5,537 nucleotides of DNA from the NCBI GenBank assembly GCA_945834545.1, contig CAMAHO010000142.1:1-5537 (forward strand), written 5' to 3'. A program made the translations under genes and the position numbers. The stretch comes from an uncultured Lachnospiraceae bacterium (lineage in GTDB: Bacteria; Bacillota; Clostridia; Lachnospirales; Lachnospiraceae). The notes under the pieces were generated by a model that was given only the letters and a program-made list of their open reading frames with translations, had not been told where the DNA came from and ran no database searches. Below are positions 1 to 5,537 of this stretch, piece by piece (within the stretch, counting starts at the first letter, position 1; each line of letters begins with the position of its first letter).

Positions 1-1
1 G

Positions 2-52
2 GGAGCAGGTCGTGCGAAACAATCCGTAGGTATCATAATAAGGGACTTTTGA
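2..52 (+). CDS. Possible C-terminal tail of an upstream gene (partial, unidentified)
   Basis: Frame 2 is open from the left edge to a TGA at 50-52 and would encode a 16-residue tail reading GAGRAKQSVGIIIRDF. The mix of basic and branched hydrophobic residues looks like a plausible protein end, and the AT-rich non-coding leader begins just after the stop. However, frame 1 is also open, to a TAA at 64-66, and a stretch this short stays open by chance quite often. I do not recognise a family. The call depends on sequence to the left of the window. Confidence 0.25.
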   Translation, partial: GAGRAKQSVGIIIRDF

Positions 53-102
53 CTCTAATATCATAACAAAATACCTGTTAGTTTGAGTATGGGAGCTAAC
101 TC

Positions 103-131
103 TTGAATTATTAGCCTTCTTCTATTAAAAT
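103..131 (+). promoter_or_regulatory. Candidate sigma-A promoter for the SGNH gene
   Basis: A -35-like TTGAAT (103-108) and a -10-like TAAAAT (126-131) are separated by exactly 17 bases in an AT-rich stretch upstream of the gene at 233. The -10 matches the consensus at 5 of 6 positions and the -35 at 4 of 6. Transcription would start near 138, leaving an untranslated leader of about 95 bases. AT-rich DNA gives such matches by chance, so this is a prediction only. Confidence 0.4.
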
Positions 132-167
132 GATGTTATGTTTAAAATTGCTTATGTAAGATAACTA

Positions 168-200
168 TGGATTGTTATCATGATCTGCTCACACAATCTA
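168..200 (+). promoter_or_regulatory. Small hairpin and palindrome in the 5' leader
   Basis: Bases 168-175 can pair with 193-200: six Watson-Crick pairs GATTGT/ACAATC, one G-U and a closing T-A. The loop contains a perfect 8-base palindrome, ATCATGAT, at 177-184. The structure ends about 16 bases before the ribosome binding site (GGAAGGA, 216-222) of the gene at 233. It could be an operator or a leader hairpin. It has no T-run after it, so it is not a terminator, and it may be chance in AT-rich DNA. Confidence 0.2.
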
Positions 201-232
201 GTATCATTATTTGTTGGAAGGATAAGAGATAG

Positions 233-1627
233 ATGATAAAGAAAACGATACGCGTTTCTGCTTTTTTGATTTTATTATTGCTTATGTTTTACGGCACATT
301 TCAAGTCATTCGATGGAAGGATACTGCCGGAGATTATGTATCTTCCGTAAAGATGTTGTACAACACTGAGGATGATTTAGTGGATGTTGTTTTTGTGGGA
401 AGCAGTCACTGCTATTTGGGAATGAATCCTGCTGTTGTCTGGGATGAATACGGTATGGCAGCCTTTGATATGTCTATCTCCGGAATGGATAAAGACTCTG
501 CATATCACGCCTTGAAGGAATTATTAAAGACACAGAAGCCTAAGGTTGTGTATGTGGATTTATATCCTTTAACCTTTAACAGACATTTGGTGGTGTCTAA
601 TGTGTACCGAAATATGTTGGGACTCAATTTATCCAAAAATTCTTATGAATTAGTGAGAAAATACCAGCCGGATGATGGCTGGGAAAATTATGTCCTTCGT
701 TGGCCGATTTTACACACAAGGTATCGGGAGTTAAAGAGAGAAGATTTTGTGGTATCGGATATCAATCAATTTGGACGAGGACAGAATATGGGATTTGTAG
801 TGAAACCCGGTGCCCGTCCCACTACCTGTGACACAGACGAGACAATTCAGTTAAGCGAAAAAAATCAGCAATGGTTGGTAGACTTTTATGAGCTTTCCAA
901 GGAATATGATTTTCAACTGGGATTTATCGTGATTCCTTTTTATTTCCAAGATGAGGAACAGAAGACGATTAACAGCGTAAAGGCGTTTGCGGAAGAGAGA
1001 AATATTGATTTTCTGGATATGAATCGAATTGATATAGGGTTGGATTATAATGCAGATTTTGTGGATGTAGACCATTGCAACTATTTTGGGTCAAAGAAGG
1101 TCACAAAGTATGTGGGGGAGTATCTGAAGGAACACTATGACTTGGCGGACCACAGAGGAGATCCCAGATATTATCAATGGGTTTTGGATTCCAATTATAA
1201 TAATCATCGCCTGTATCAATACGAATTAAGTAACGCTTCTATAGCAGACGGGAGCTATAATGAAAAACTGACAGAAGGAAAAGACCAATTGATAGTCTAT
1301 TCTCTAAACGGCGAGTATGATTCAGGGGAAGATAAAATCTATCCGATTTTAGCTGGTTTTGGAGTGACCTTGGAGGATTACAGAAAAGGAGGAAAATGGG
1401 TATTCAATGATGGAGAGCTGTTAGCTAGATTCCCCGCCGGCTCAACGGAGGAGTTCTACTATGAAATCAATGAAAAGGATACCTTACGAATACAGGCCGG
1501 AAACGAGGATATATTTGATGATATAAAGTTTAATACAAACCAATATGTAACAATTTATAATGGTTTGGGGATTTATGTTTACGACAAGGTATTAAAGGAT
1601 GTTATTTCTGTGTTGGGAGTAAATTAA
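233..1627 (+). CDS. Membrane-anchored SGNH-hydrolase-type (DltD-like) surface protein
   Basis: A 464-residue protein with an N-terminal hydrophobic segment (about residues 8-26) after a short basic start, which fits a signal anchor with the rest outside the cell. Just after it, VVFVGSSHC (52-60) has the form of the GSS(E/H) nucleophile block of DltD-like SGNH proteins, with Ser58 as the likely nucleophile. Near residues 275-286, DFVDVDHCNYFG supplies the matching D-x-x-H pair (Asp278, His281). The region between them is alpha/beta-like (for example KPKVVYVDLYP at 102-112 and LGFIVIPFYF at 229-238). Residues from about 325 to 464 form an extra C-terminal region ending in a beta-rich stretch (GLGIYVYDKVL, 444-454). 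I suspect a separate carbohydrate-binding or ILEI-like domain there. Relatives are thought to esterify or de-esterify cell-surface polymers, often beside an MBOAT acyltransferase, but none is visible here, so the substrate is unknown. The start is supported by GGAAGGA at 216-222, ten bases upstream. The fold assignment is fairly safe; the reaction is not. Confidence 0.75.
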   Translation: MIKKTIRVSAFLILLLLMFYGTFQVIRWKDTAGDYVSSVKMLYNTEDDLVDVVFVGSSHCYLGMNPAVVWDEYGMAAFDMSISGMDKDSAYHALKELLKTQKPKVVYVDLYPLTFNRHLVVSNVYRNMLGLNLSKNSYELVRKYQPDDGWENYVLRWPILHTRYRELKREDFVVSDINQFGRGQNMGFVVKPGARPTTCDTDETIQLSEKNQQWLVDFYELSKEYDFQLGFIVIPFYFQDEEQKTINSVKAFAEERNIDFLDMNRIDIGLDYNADFVDVDHCNYFGSKKVTKYVGEYLKEHYDLADHRGDPRYYQWVLDSNYNNHRLYQYELSNASIADGSYNEKLTEGKDQLIVYSLNGEYDSGEDKIYPILAGFGVTLEDYRKGGKWVFNDGELLARFPAGSTEEFYYEINEKDTLRIQAGNEDIFDDIKFNTNQYVTIYNGLGIYVYDKVLKDVISVLGVN

Positions 1628-1672
1628 AAGCTGTGATGAAATCAGCAAGGATAGTGAAGGAGAAGGCAATTC

Positions 1673-2992
1673 ATGGAACAGCAGAACCCGGAACAAAAAA
1701 GCGATTTTATGAGAGAGACCATAAAAGGTCGACCTATCAGCAAGAGAAAGTTGTTTAAGAGTACAATTACCACGCTGTTTCTAGCCCTTTTATTTGGCTT
1801 GGTGGCTGGGTGCACATTTTTGTTTCTGCAGCCTTTTCTGACGAATATGATTCAAGGTCAAAAGGAACCGGAGACACAGCATATCACTTTTCCTGAGGAC
1901 CCGGTGGAGATGGAGCCGGAGGAAATGCTGGCAGAGAATTTGGAGGAAGAAGGAGAAGAACCGGAGCCAACTCTGAATATGGAACAGATACAGGAGATGA
2001 TTAAGGATATACCTGTAAACATAGATAGCTATACAAAGATGTACGGTGCTCTATCGGACTATGTAAATGAAATTAAGAAATCTATGGTAACAGTAACCAC
2101 CATAGATTCCGACATTGACTGGCTGAACAATGTACAGGAAAAAACAAATTCCACCAGTGGAGTCATCATTGCGAATAATCAAAAGGAGCTCCTTATCTTA
2201 TCCTTTTATGAGAAATTGAAGGAAGCCAATCAAATAACCGTTAAGTTTAACGGTGGAATTCAAGCCTCCGCAGAGTTGTTCGGGTATGATGCTGACACCG
2301 GACTGGCTGTATTACGAGTAGCCCTTTCCAATATGGGTACCCAATACTGGGCAGACAATGTGTCTATTGCAGTTTTAGGCTCTACAAAAATTCGTAATCT
2401 GGAGACGAAACCGGTGATTGCCCTGGGGATGCCTATGGGAGTGGAGGATTCTGTGGGTTATGGAATGATAACCGCCACGACAGGCCAGGTGCAGTATACC
2501 GATGCCAATTACCAGATTTTACAGACGGATATCTTTGGAAGCAAGGATGCCACCGGAGTGTTGTTTGATCTGCAGGGAGAAGTGATCGGTATCATTACAA
2601 ATCATAAGTCAGAAAACATGGAAAATGTAATTATGGCTTATGGGATTTCTGACCTGAAAAAACGGATGGAAAAGCTGTCAAACAATGAAAGCATACCTTA
2701 TATTGGTCTACAGGGAACCCTTGTTTCCTTGGATGCAAACAGACAATTGGGTATTCCCTACGGAGCATATATACAGGATGTGGAGATGAATTCGCCTGCT
2801 ATGAAGGCCGGTTTCTTACCGGGAGACGTGATAACAGAGATGAACGGTCAGCTGATTTTAGCCTTTTCAGACTACACAAAGGTGCTGTATACCACCAAGC
2901 CTAAGGAAAAGGTTAGTATCACGGCATATCGTTTGGTGCAGGATGAATATAAAATAATGAAAGTGGAGTTAGAGACAGATGAAGTACATTAA
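1673..2992 (+). CDS. HtrA/DegP-like membrane protein with PDZ domain, probable pseudoprotease
   Basis: A 439-residue protein: a basic cytoplasmic N-terminus (1-30), one transmembrane segment (about 31-55), an acidic Glu/Pro-rich linker (about 75-100), a trypsin-like S1C fold (about 135-330) and a C-terminal PDZ domain (about 343-437, with AYIQDVEMNSPAMKAGFLPG and DVITEMNG). HtrA landmarks are present: SGVII (162-166), ITVKF (188-192), DTGLAVLRV (208-216), ALGMPMG (250-256), ITATTGQV (266-273), QTD (284-286) and GEVIGI (302-307). The catalytic residues are not. The TNxHVV block is replaced by LSFYEK (176-181) with no His. The Asp of the usual TDLAV is Gly210 (TGLAV). The usual GNSGG is KDATG (291-295), putting Ala or Thr in the Ser position. 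I infer a binding or sensing role, perhaps recognising peptides at the membrane through the PDZ domain, not proteolysis. AAGGAG at 1657-1662 supports the start. The gene lies 45 bases after the SGNH gene and overlaps the next gene by 14 bases. Automatic annotation would probably call it an active serine protease. Confidence 0.88.
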   Translation: MEQQNPEQKSDFMRETIKGRPISKRKLFKSTITTLFLALLFGLVAGCTFLFLQPFLTNMIQGQKEPETQHITFPEDPVEMEPEEMLAENLEEEGEEPEPTLNMEQIQEMIKDIPVNIDSYTKMYGALSDYVNEIKKSMVTVTTIDSDIDWLNNVQEKTNSTSGVIIANNQKELLILSFYEKLKEANQITVKFNGGIQASAELFGYDADTGLAVLRVALSNMGTQYWADNVSIAVLGSTKIRNLETKPVIALGMPMGVEDSVGYGMITATTGQVQYTDANYQILQTDIFGSKDATGVLFDLQGEVIGIITNHKSENMENVIMAYGISDLKKRMEKLSNNESIPYIGLQGTLVSLDANRQLGIPYGAYIQDVEMNSPAMKAGFLPGDVITEMNGQLILAFSDYTKVLYTTKPKEKVSITAYRLVQDEYKIMKVELETDEVH

Positions 2993-3920
2993 AGAGTTAA
3001 CAGACGGCGACAGAGTATTTGACATTTATTTGTGTAAAACAAAGACTTCTGCCGTCACCAAGAACGGTAAGGCATACGAAAGTGTTACCCTGCAGGACAA
3101 AACAGGTTCGATAGATGCAAAAATATGGGAACCGAATAATCCGGGTATTGCTGAGTTTGAGGCTATGGATTATATCGAAGTCTATGGCGATGTGACCAGC
3201 TTTAACGGGGCTTTGCAGGTAAGTATCAAGCGAATCAGAAGATGTCAGGAGGGGGAATACAATCAGTCAGATTATTTTCCGGTCAGCTCCAAGGACAATG
3301 ATTCTATGTATCAAGAGCTGTTGTCACTGATTCAGAGCATTAAGGATCCGTATTACAAACAGCTTTTGCAGAAGCTGTTTGTCGAAAACCAGGAGTTTGT
3401 CAAAACCTTCCGGTATTCGTCCGCAGCCAAGGCTGTGCATCACGGGTTCATCGGAGGCTTGTTGGAGCACACATTAAGTGTGGCAAAGCTTTGTGACTAC
3501 TATGCAGGAGCTTACACTATCCTTAAGAGAGATCTGTTGCTTACAGCTGCAATTTGTCACGATATCGGTAAGACAAAGGAGCTGGCTCCCTTTCCGATAA
3601 ATGATTACACAGATGAGGGGAATTTTTTGGGTCATATCGTGATAGGCACCACTATGGTCGGTGAGGTGGCAGCAGCCATTGAGAATTTCCCAAAGGAGCA
3701 ATTGACACAGCTGCAGCACTGCATCCTGGCTCATCACGGCAAGTATGAGTATGGTTCACCTAAGCTTCCCTCCATCATAGAGGCAGTGGCCTTAAACTAT
3801 GCGGATGATACAGACGCAAAGATGGAAACCTTTAAGGAAATCCTGGAGAACAACGAGGACAAGACCGGTTGGCTGGGCTTTAGCCGCCTCTTTGAGACCA
3901 ATGTAAAGGCATCAAAATAA
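2979..3920 (+). CDS. yhaM: YhaM-type 3'-5' exoribonuclease (OB-fold plus HD domain)
   Basis: A 313-residue protein, almost the length of Bacillus subtilis YhaM. The N-terminal region (about 1-90) is an OB-fold nucleic-acid-binding domain, with VTLQDKTGSIDAKIW at 36-50 and YIEVYGDVTSFNGALQV at 65-81. The C-terminal HD domain carries the metal-binding set: His154/155, His164 in GGLLEHTLSV, His194-Asp195 in the CHDIGK signature, His219 in LGHI, His252-His253 in AHHG, and Asp276/277 in NYADDTDAK. Enzymes of this family use Mn2+ and remove nucleotides from RNA 3' ends in the cytoplasm, mainly trimming or finishing off short RNA in known cases; a Staphylococcus relative (CbfI) was described as binding replicon DNA. 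The start ATG lies inside the end of the HtrA-like gene (14-base overlap), with GTGGAG at 2963-2968 as ribosome binding site, so translation of the two is probably coupled. No defect is visible. Confidence 0.92.
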   Translation: MKYIKELTDGDRVFDIYLCKTKTSAVTKNGKAYESVTLQDKTGSIDAKIWEPNNPGIAEFEAMDYIEVYGDVTSFNGALQVSIKRIRRCQEGEYNQSDYFPVSSKDNDSMYQELLSLIQSIKDPYYKQLLQKLFVENQEFVKTFRYSSAAKAVHHGFIGGLLEHTLSVAKLCDYYAGAYTILKRDLLLTAAICHDIGKTKELAPFPINDYTDEGNFLGHIVIGTTMVGEVAAAIENFPKEQLTQLQHCILAHHGKYEYGSPKLPSIIEAVALNYADDTDAKMETFKEILENNEDKTGWLGFSRLFETNVKASK

Positions 3921-3937
3921 TGTAACTTAGTGAATGA

Positions 3938-4126
3938 ATACTTCCATTTCGAATTTGTGTGCCTGCTACGGATTTGTGTGTTTGTATGCAGACGCGCTTT
4001 CGCTCTAATCGCACCGTAGCGGTACGTAAGCGAGCAAAGTACGCTCGCTAAGGACCGACGGTGCTACAAGGTCTGCATACAAATATACAAATCCGTAGCA
4101 GGCACACAAATTTGAAATGGGAGTAT
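3938..4126. repeat. Long imperfect palindrome, MITE-like element flanked by TA
   Basis: The 238-base gap between the YhaM-type gene and the rRNA methyltransferase gene is largely filled by a long inverted repeat. The left arm 3941-3993 pairs with the right arm 4071-4123 over 53 consecutive positions. 49 are Watson-Crick, and the four exceptions (3943/4121, 3951/4113, 3978/4086, 3980/4084) are all G-U in + strand RNA. Three more outer pairs extend the stem to 3938 and 4126; they include the TA dinucleotide that borders each arm (3939-3940 and 4124-4125). The 77-base centre is G+C-richer and has its own nested stems. Terminal inverted repeats, TA on both sides, small size and no reading frame fit a miniature inverted-repeat element of the IS630/Tc1-mariner type, which duplicates TA on insertion. 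TA is common, so the duplication is not proven. No T-tract follows either arm, so it is not a standard terminator, though it may still affect transcription or 3' end stability of the yhaM mRNA. Confidence 0.8.
4011..4064 (+). other. Nested stem-loop core inside the palindrome
   Basis: Inside the long stem the core folds again in coaxial steps. GCACCGT (4011-4017) pairs with ACGGTGC (4058-4064). After a two-base bulge, CGGT (4020-4023) pairs with ACCG (4054-4057). AGCGAGC (4029-4035) pairs with GCTCGCT (4043-4049) around the seven-base loop AAAGTAC (4036-4042). This is 18 base pairs in 54 bases, with G+C-rich stems, unlike the AT-leaning surroundings. It marks the element as a designed hairpin, in DNA or RNA, and not just two terminal repeats around a random spacer. 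Confidence 0.65.
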
Positions 4127-4158
4127 GAAAAAAGCAGTATCGTCTGGAAAGGAAGACT

Positions 4159-5537
4159 ATGAACTTTCAGAAAAACGATTTTATTACTCTCACCATTGAG
4201 GATATCGGTATCGAAGGCGAAGGAATTGGTAAGGTTGATGGCTTCACTTTCTTTGTGAAGGATGCTATTCCCGGAGATGAAATCCTGGCCAAGATTATGA
4301 AACTCAAAAAAAATTATGGATATGCCAGATTGGAGAAGGTGATAACACCTTCTTCTTTTCGTGTGGAACCTAAGTGTCCTATCCATAGACAGTGTGGCGG
4401 ATGTCAGATTCAGACCATGTCGTATGAGCAACAGTTAGCTTTTAAACAAGCGAAAATCAAAAATAATTTGTGTCGTATCGGAGGCTTTGACCCGAATTTT
4501 ATTGAAAAAATTATGGAACCCATAATCGGTATGGAGGAGCCCTTTCATTATCGGAATAAGGCTCAATATCCCATAGGCATGGGGAAAGGCGGACAACCAA
4601 TATGTGGATTTTATGCCGGCAGAACCCACTGCATTGTGGAAAACACAGACTGTGCCTTGGGAGCTGAGGAAAACAAGGAAATACTGGAAATCATTCTGCA
4701 GTTTATGAAGGAAGAAGGAGTATCCGCCTATGATGAGGAAAAGGGCACCGGGCTGGTACGCCATATCCTCATTCGCAAGGGCTTTACTTCCAAGCAGCTT
4801 ATGGTCTGCCTCGTCATTCAGGCAAACAGAAGTAAGGATGGAAGGTACTTCCCGAAACAAGATAGACTGATTCGTCGATTAAGCCAGATTCCCGGTATGA
4901 CCAGCATCAGTGTAAGCCTAAACCGAGATAAAACCAATGTCATCATGGGCAGGGAAATCTACACTCTTTGGGGAGAAGACACAATCTGGGACACCATTCA
5001 TGTCAGGGATATGCAGAAGGAAGGGTATCCTATGACCGGTACTTCCCTGGAGTTTAGCATCTCACCTCTATCCTTTTACCAGGTAAACCCCATACAGACC
5101 GAAAAGCTGTACAGCCAAGCATTGGAGTACGCAGGCTTAACCGGTCAGGAAACGGTTTGGGATTTGTATTGCGGAATCGGTACCATTTCCCTCTTTGTAG
5201 CCGGAAAGGCGAAGAAGGTTTACGGGGTGGAAATTGTTGACCAGGCAATTCGGGATGCCAGGGAGAATGCCATTCGTAATCACATCGAAAATGCGGAATT
5301 CTTTGTAGGGAAGGCGGAGGAAATACTCCCTGCCTACTATAGAGAAAATCAAGATGGAGAAATGAGCCATCCGGATGTCATCATCGTAGACCCGCCCAGA
5401 AAGGGTTGCGACCAGGCCTGTCTGGACACCATGCTTCTAATGGCACCAGAAAAAATCGTGTATGTAAGTTGCGACAGCGCAACTTTGGCAAGGGATGTGA
5501 AGATTTTGTGTGACGGAGGATACCAGCTGGAGAAGGT
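4159..5537 (+). CDS. rlmD: 23S rRNA (uracil-C5)-methyltransferase RlmD/RlmCD, partial at right edge
   Basis: 459 complete codons are present before the window ends without a stop; family length suggests only about 15-25 residues are missing. The protein transfers a methyl group from S-adenosylmethionine to C5 of a uracil in 23S rRNA (U1939 for RlmD; U747 and U1939 for the Gram-positive RlmCD type, which I cannot tell apart here). Domains in order: an N-terminal TRAM RNA-binding domain (about 1-60), a [4Fe-4S] cysteine set (Cys73, Cys79, Cys82 in the C-x5-CGGC motif, plus Cys165), a central RNA-binding region, and a Rossmann methyltransferase domain. The last has the SAM motif DLYCGIGTISL (335-345), Glu358 in VYGVEIV, and the catalytic DPPRKGC (411-417) with Cys417 as nucleophile, followed by YVSCDSATLARD (435-446). 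The ATG at 4159 is chosen because AAAGGAA (4148-4154) lies four bases upstream and MNFQKNDFITLTIEDIG is a normal TRAM start. It begins 33 bases beyond the MITE-like palindrome, which separates it from yhaM. Confidence 0.95.
   Translation, partial: MNFQKNDFITLTIEDIGIEGEGIGKVDGFTFFVKDAIPGDEILAKIMKLKKNYGYARLEKVITPSSFRVEPKCPIHRQCGGCQIQTMSYEQQLAFKQAKIKNNLCRIGGFDPNFIEKIMEPIIGMEEPFHYRNKAQYPIGMGKGGQPICGFYAGRTHCIVENTDCALGAEENKEILEIILQFMKEEGVSAYDEEKGTGLVRHILIRKGFTSKQLMVCLVIQANRSKDGRYFPKQDRLIRRLSQIPGMTSISVSLNRDKTNVIMGREIYTLWGEDTIWDTIHVRDMQKEGYPMTGTSLEFSISPLSFYQVNPIQTEKLYSQALEYAGLTGQETVWDLYCGIGTISLFVAGKAKKVYGVEIVDQAIRDARENAIRNHIENAEFFVGKAEEILPAYYRENQDGEMSHPDVIIVDPPRKGCDQACLDTMLLMAPEKIVYVSCDSATLARDVKILCDGGYQLEK

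Noticed and set aside
851..1075. Reverse-strand open frame inside the SGNH gene (74 codons)
   Set aside because: The Ile-rich translation is what results from reading AT-rich coding DNA backwards; the + strand gene covers it fully.
1628..1672. Terminator between the SGNH and HtrA-like genes
   Set aside because: Only a weak interrupted match (GCTGTGAT against ATCAGC) is present, and it has no T-tract; read-through into the next gene seems more likely.
3474..3737. Reverse-strand open frame inside yhaM (87 codons)
   Set aside because: It covers the HD-domain region, where the + strand encodes conserved metal-binding motifs. No independent evidence supports it.
3938..4126. Intrinsic (rho-independent) terminator for yhaM
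   Set aside because: The stem is far longer than normal terminators, and neither side is followed by a T-tract: the + strand continues TATGAAAAAAGCAG, and the reverse strand leaves through TTCATTCAC. A terminator effect is possible but not shown by sequence.
4112..4140. rlmD promoter with TTGAAA at 4112-4117 at the edge of the palindrome
   Set aside because: The -35-like box is good, but the -10 position (CAGTAT, 4135-4140) matches only three of six bases, and transcription would start almost at the ribosome binding site.
4125..4199. Short reading frame starting at ATG 4125 (about 24 residues, beginning MKKAVSSGKEDYEL) just after GGGAG
   Set aside because: The ribosome binding site would be only one base from the ATG, the frame differs from rlmD, and it ends inside the rlmD start region. 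It shows no protein-like pattern.
4048..4860. Two open frames on the reverse strand (127 and 141 codons)
   Set aside because: They lie opposite the clearly coding rlmD gene, with no ribosome binding sites or recognisable domains. They are antisense shadows, and the first runs into the palindrome.
5054..5370. Overlapping reverse-strand open frames inside the methyltransferase domain
   Set aside because: They are antisense to the SAM-binding and catalytic motifs of rlmD, and two such frames overlap one another in different registers, as chance frames do.

Overview
The window looks like a chromosomal segment from a low-to-moderate G+C Firmicute, most likely a clostridial or Lachnospiraceae-type gut anaerobe. 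This rests on the AT-leaning codon use, the strong AGGAG-type ribosome binding sites and the gene types. It is an inference from style and gene content, not from a marker gene. All four genes that can be supported are on the + strand.

Layout: positions 1-232 hold a possible tail of an upstream reading frame (2-52), then an AT-rich leader with a candidate sigma-A promoter (103-131) and a small hairpin. At 233-1627 is a membrane-anchored SGNH-type (DltD-like) protein, probably acting on a cell-surface polymer. At 1673-2992 is a membrane-anchored HtrA/DegP-like protein with a PDZ domain whose whole catalytic triad appears to be replaced. It overlaps by 14 bases a YhaM-type OB-fold/HD 3'-5' exoribonuclease at 2979-3920. 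At 4159 starts an RlmD/RlmCD-type 23S rRNA uracil-5-methyltransferase, which runs off the right edge with only its last few residues missing.

The most striking non-coding structure lies between the exonuclease and methyltransferase genes. It is an almost perfect inverted repeat with two 53-base arms (3941-3993 and 4071-4123), a structured G+C-richer core, and TA dinucleotides on both sides. It has the form of a miniature inverted-repeat (MITE-like) element, or of a long structured RNA hairpin. It has no T-tract on either strand and so is not an ordinary intrinsic terminator.

Functionally, the exonuclease and rRNA methyltransferase genes form an RNA-metabolism pair, and the pseudoprotease is tied to them by the overlap. 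The SGNH gene upstream is a cell-envelope gene that may share their transcript (45-base gap) but has no obvious functional link. I see no defence, CRISPR, phage or toxin system here. The MITE-like palindrome and the inactive HtrA-like protein are the parts most worth following up.
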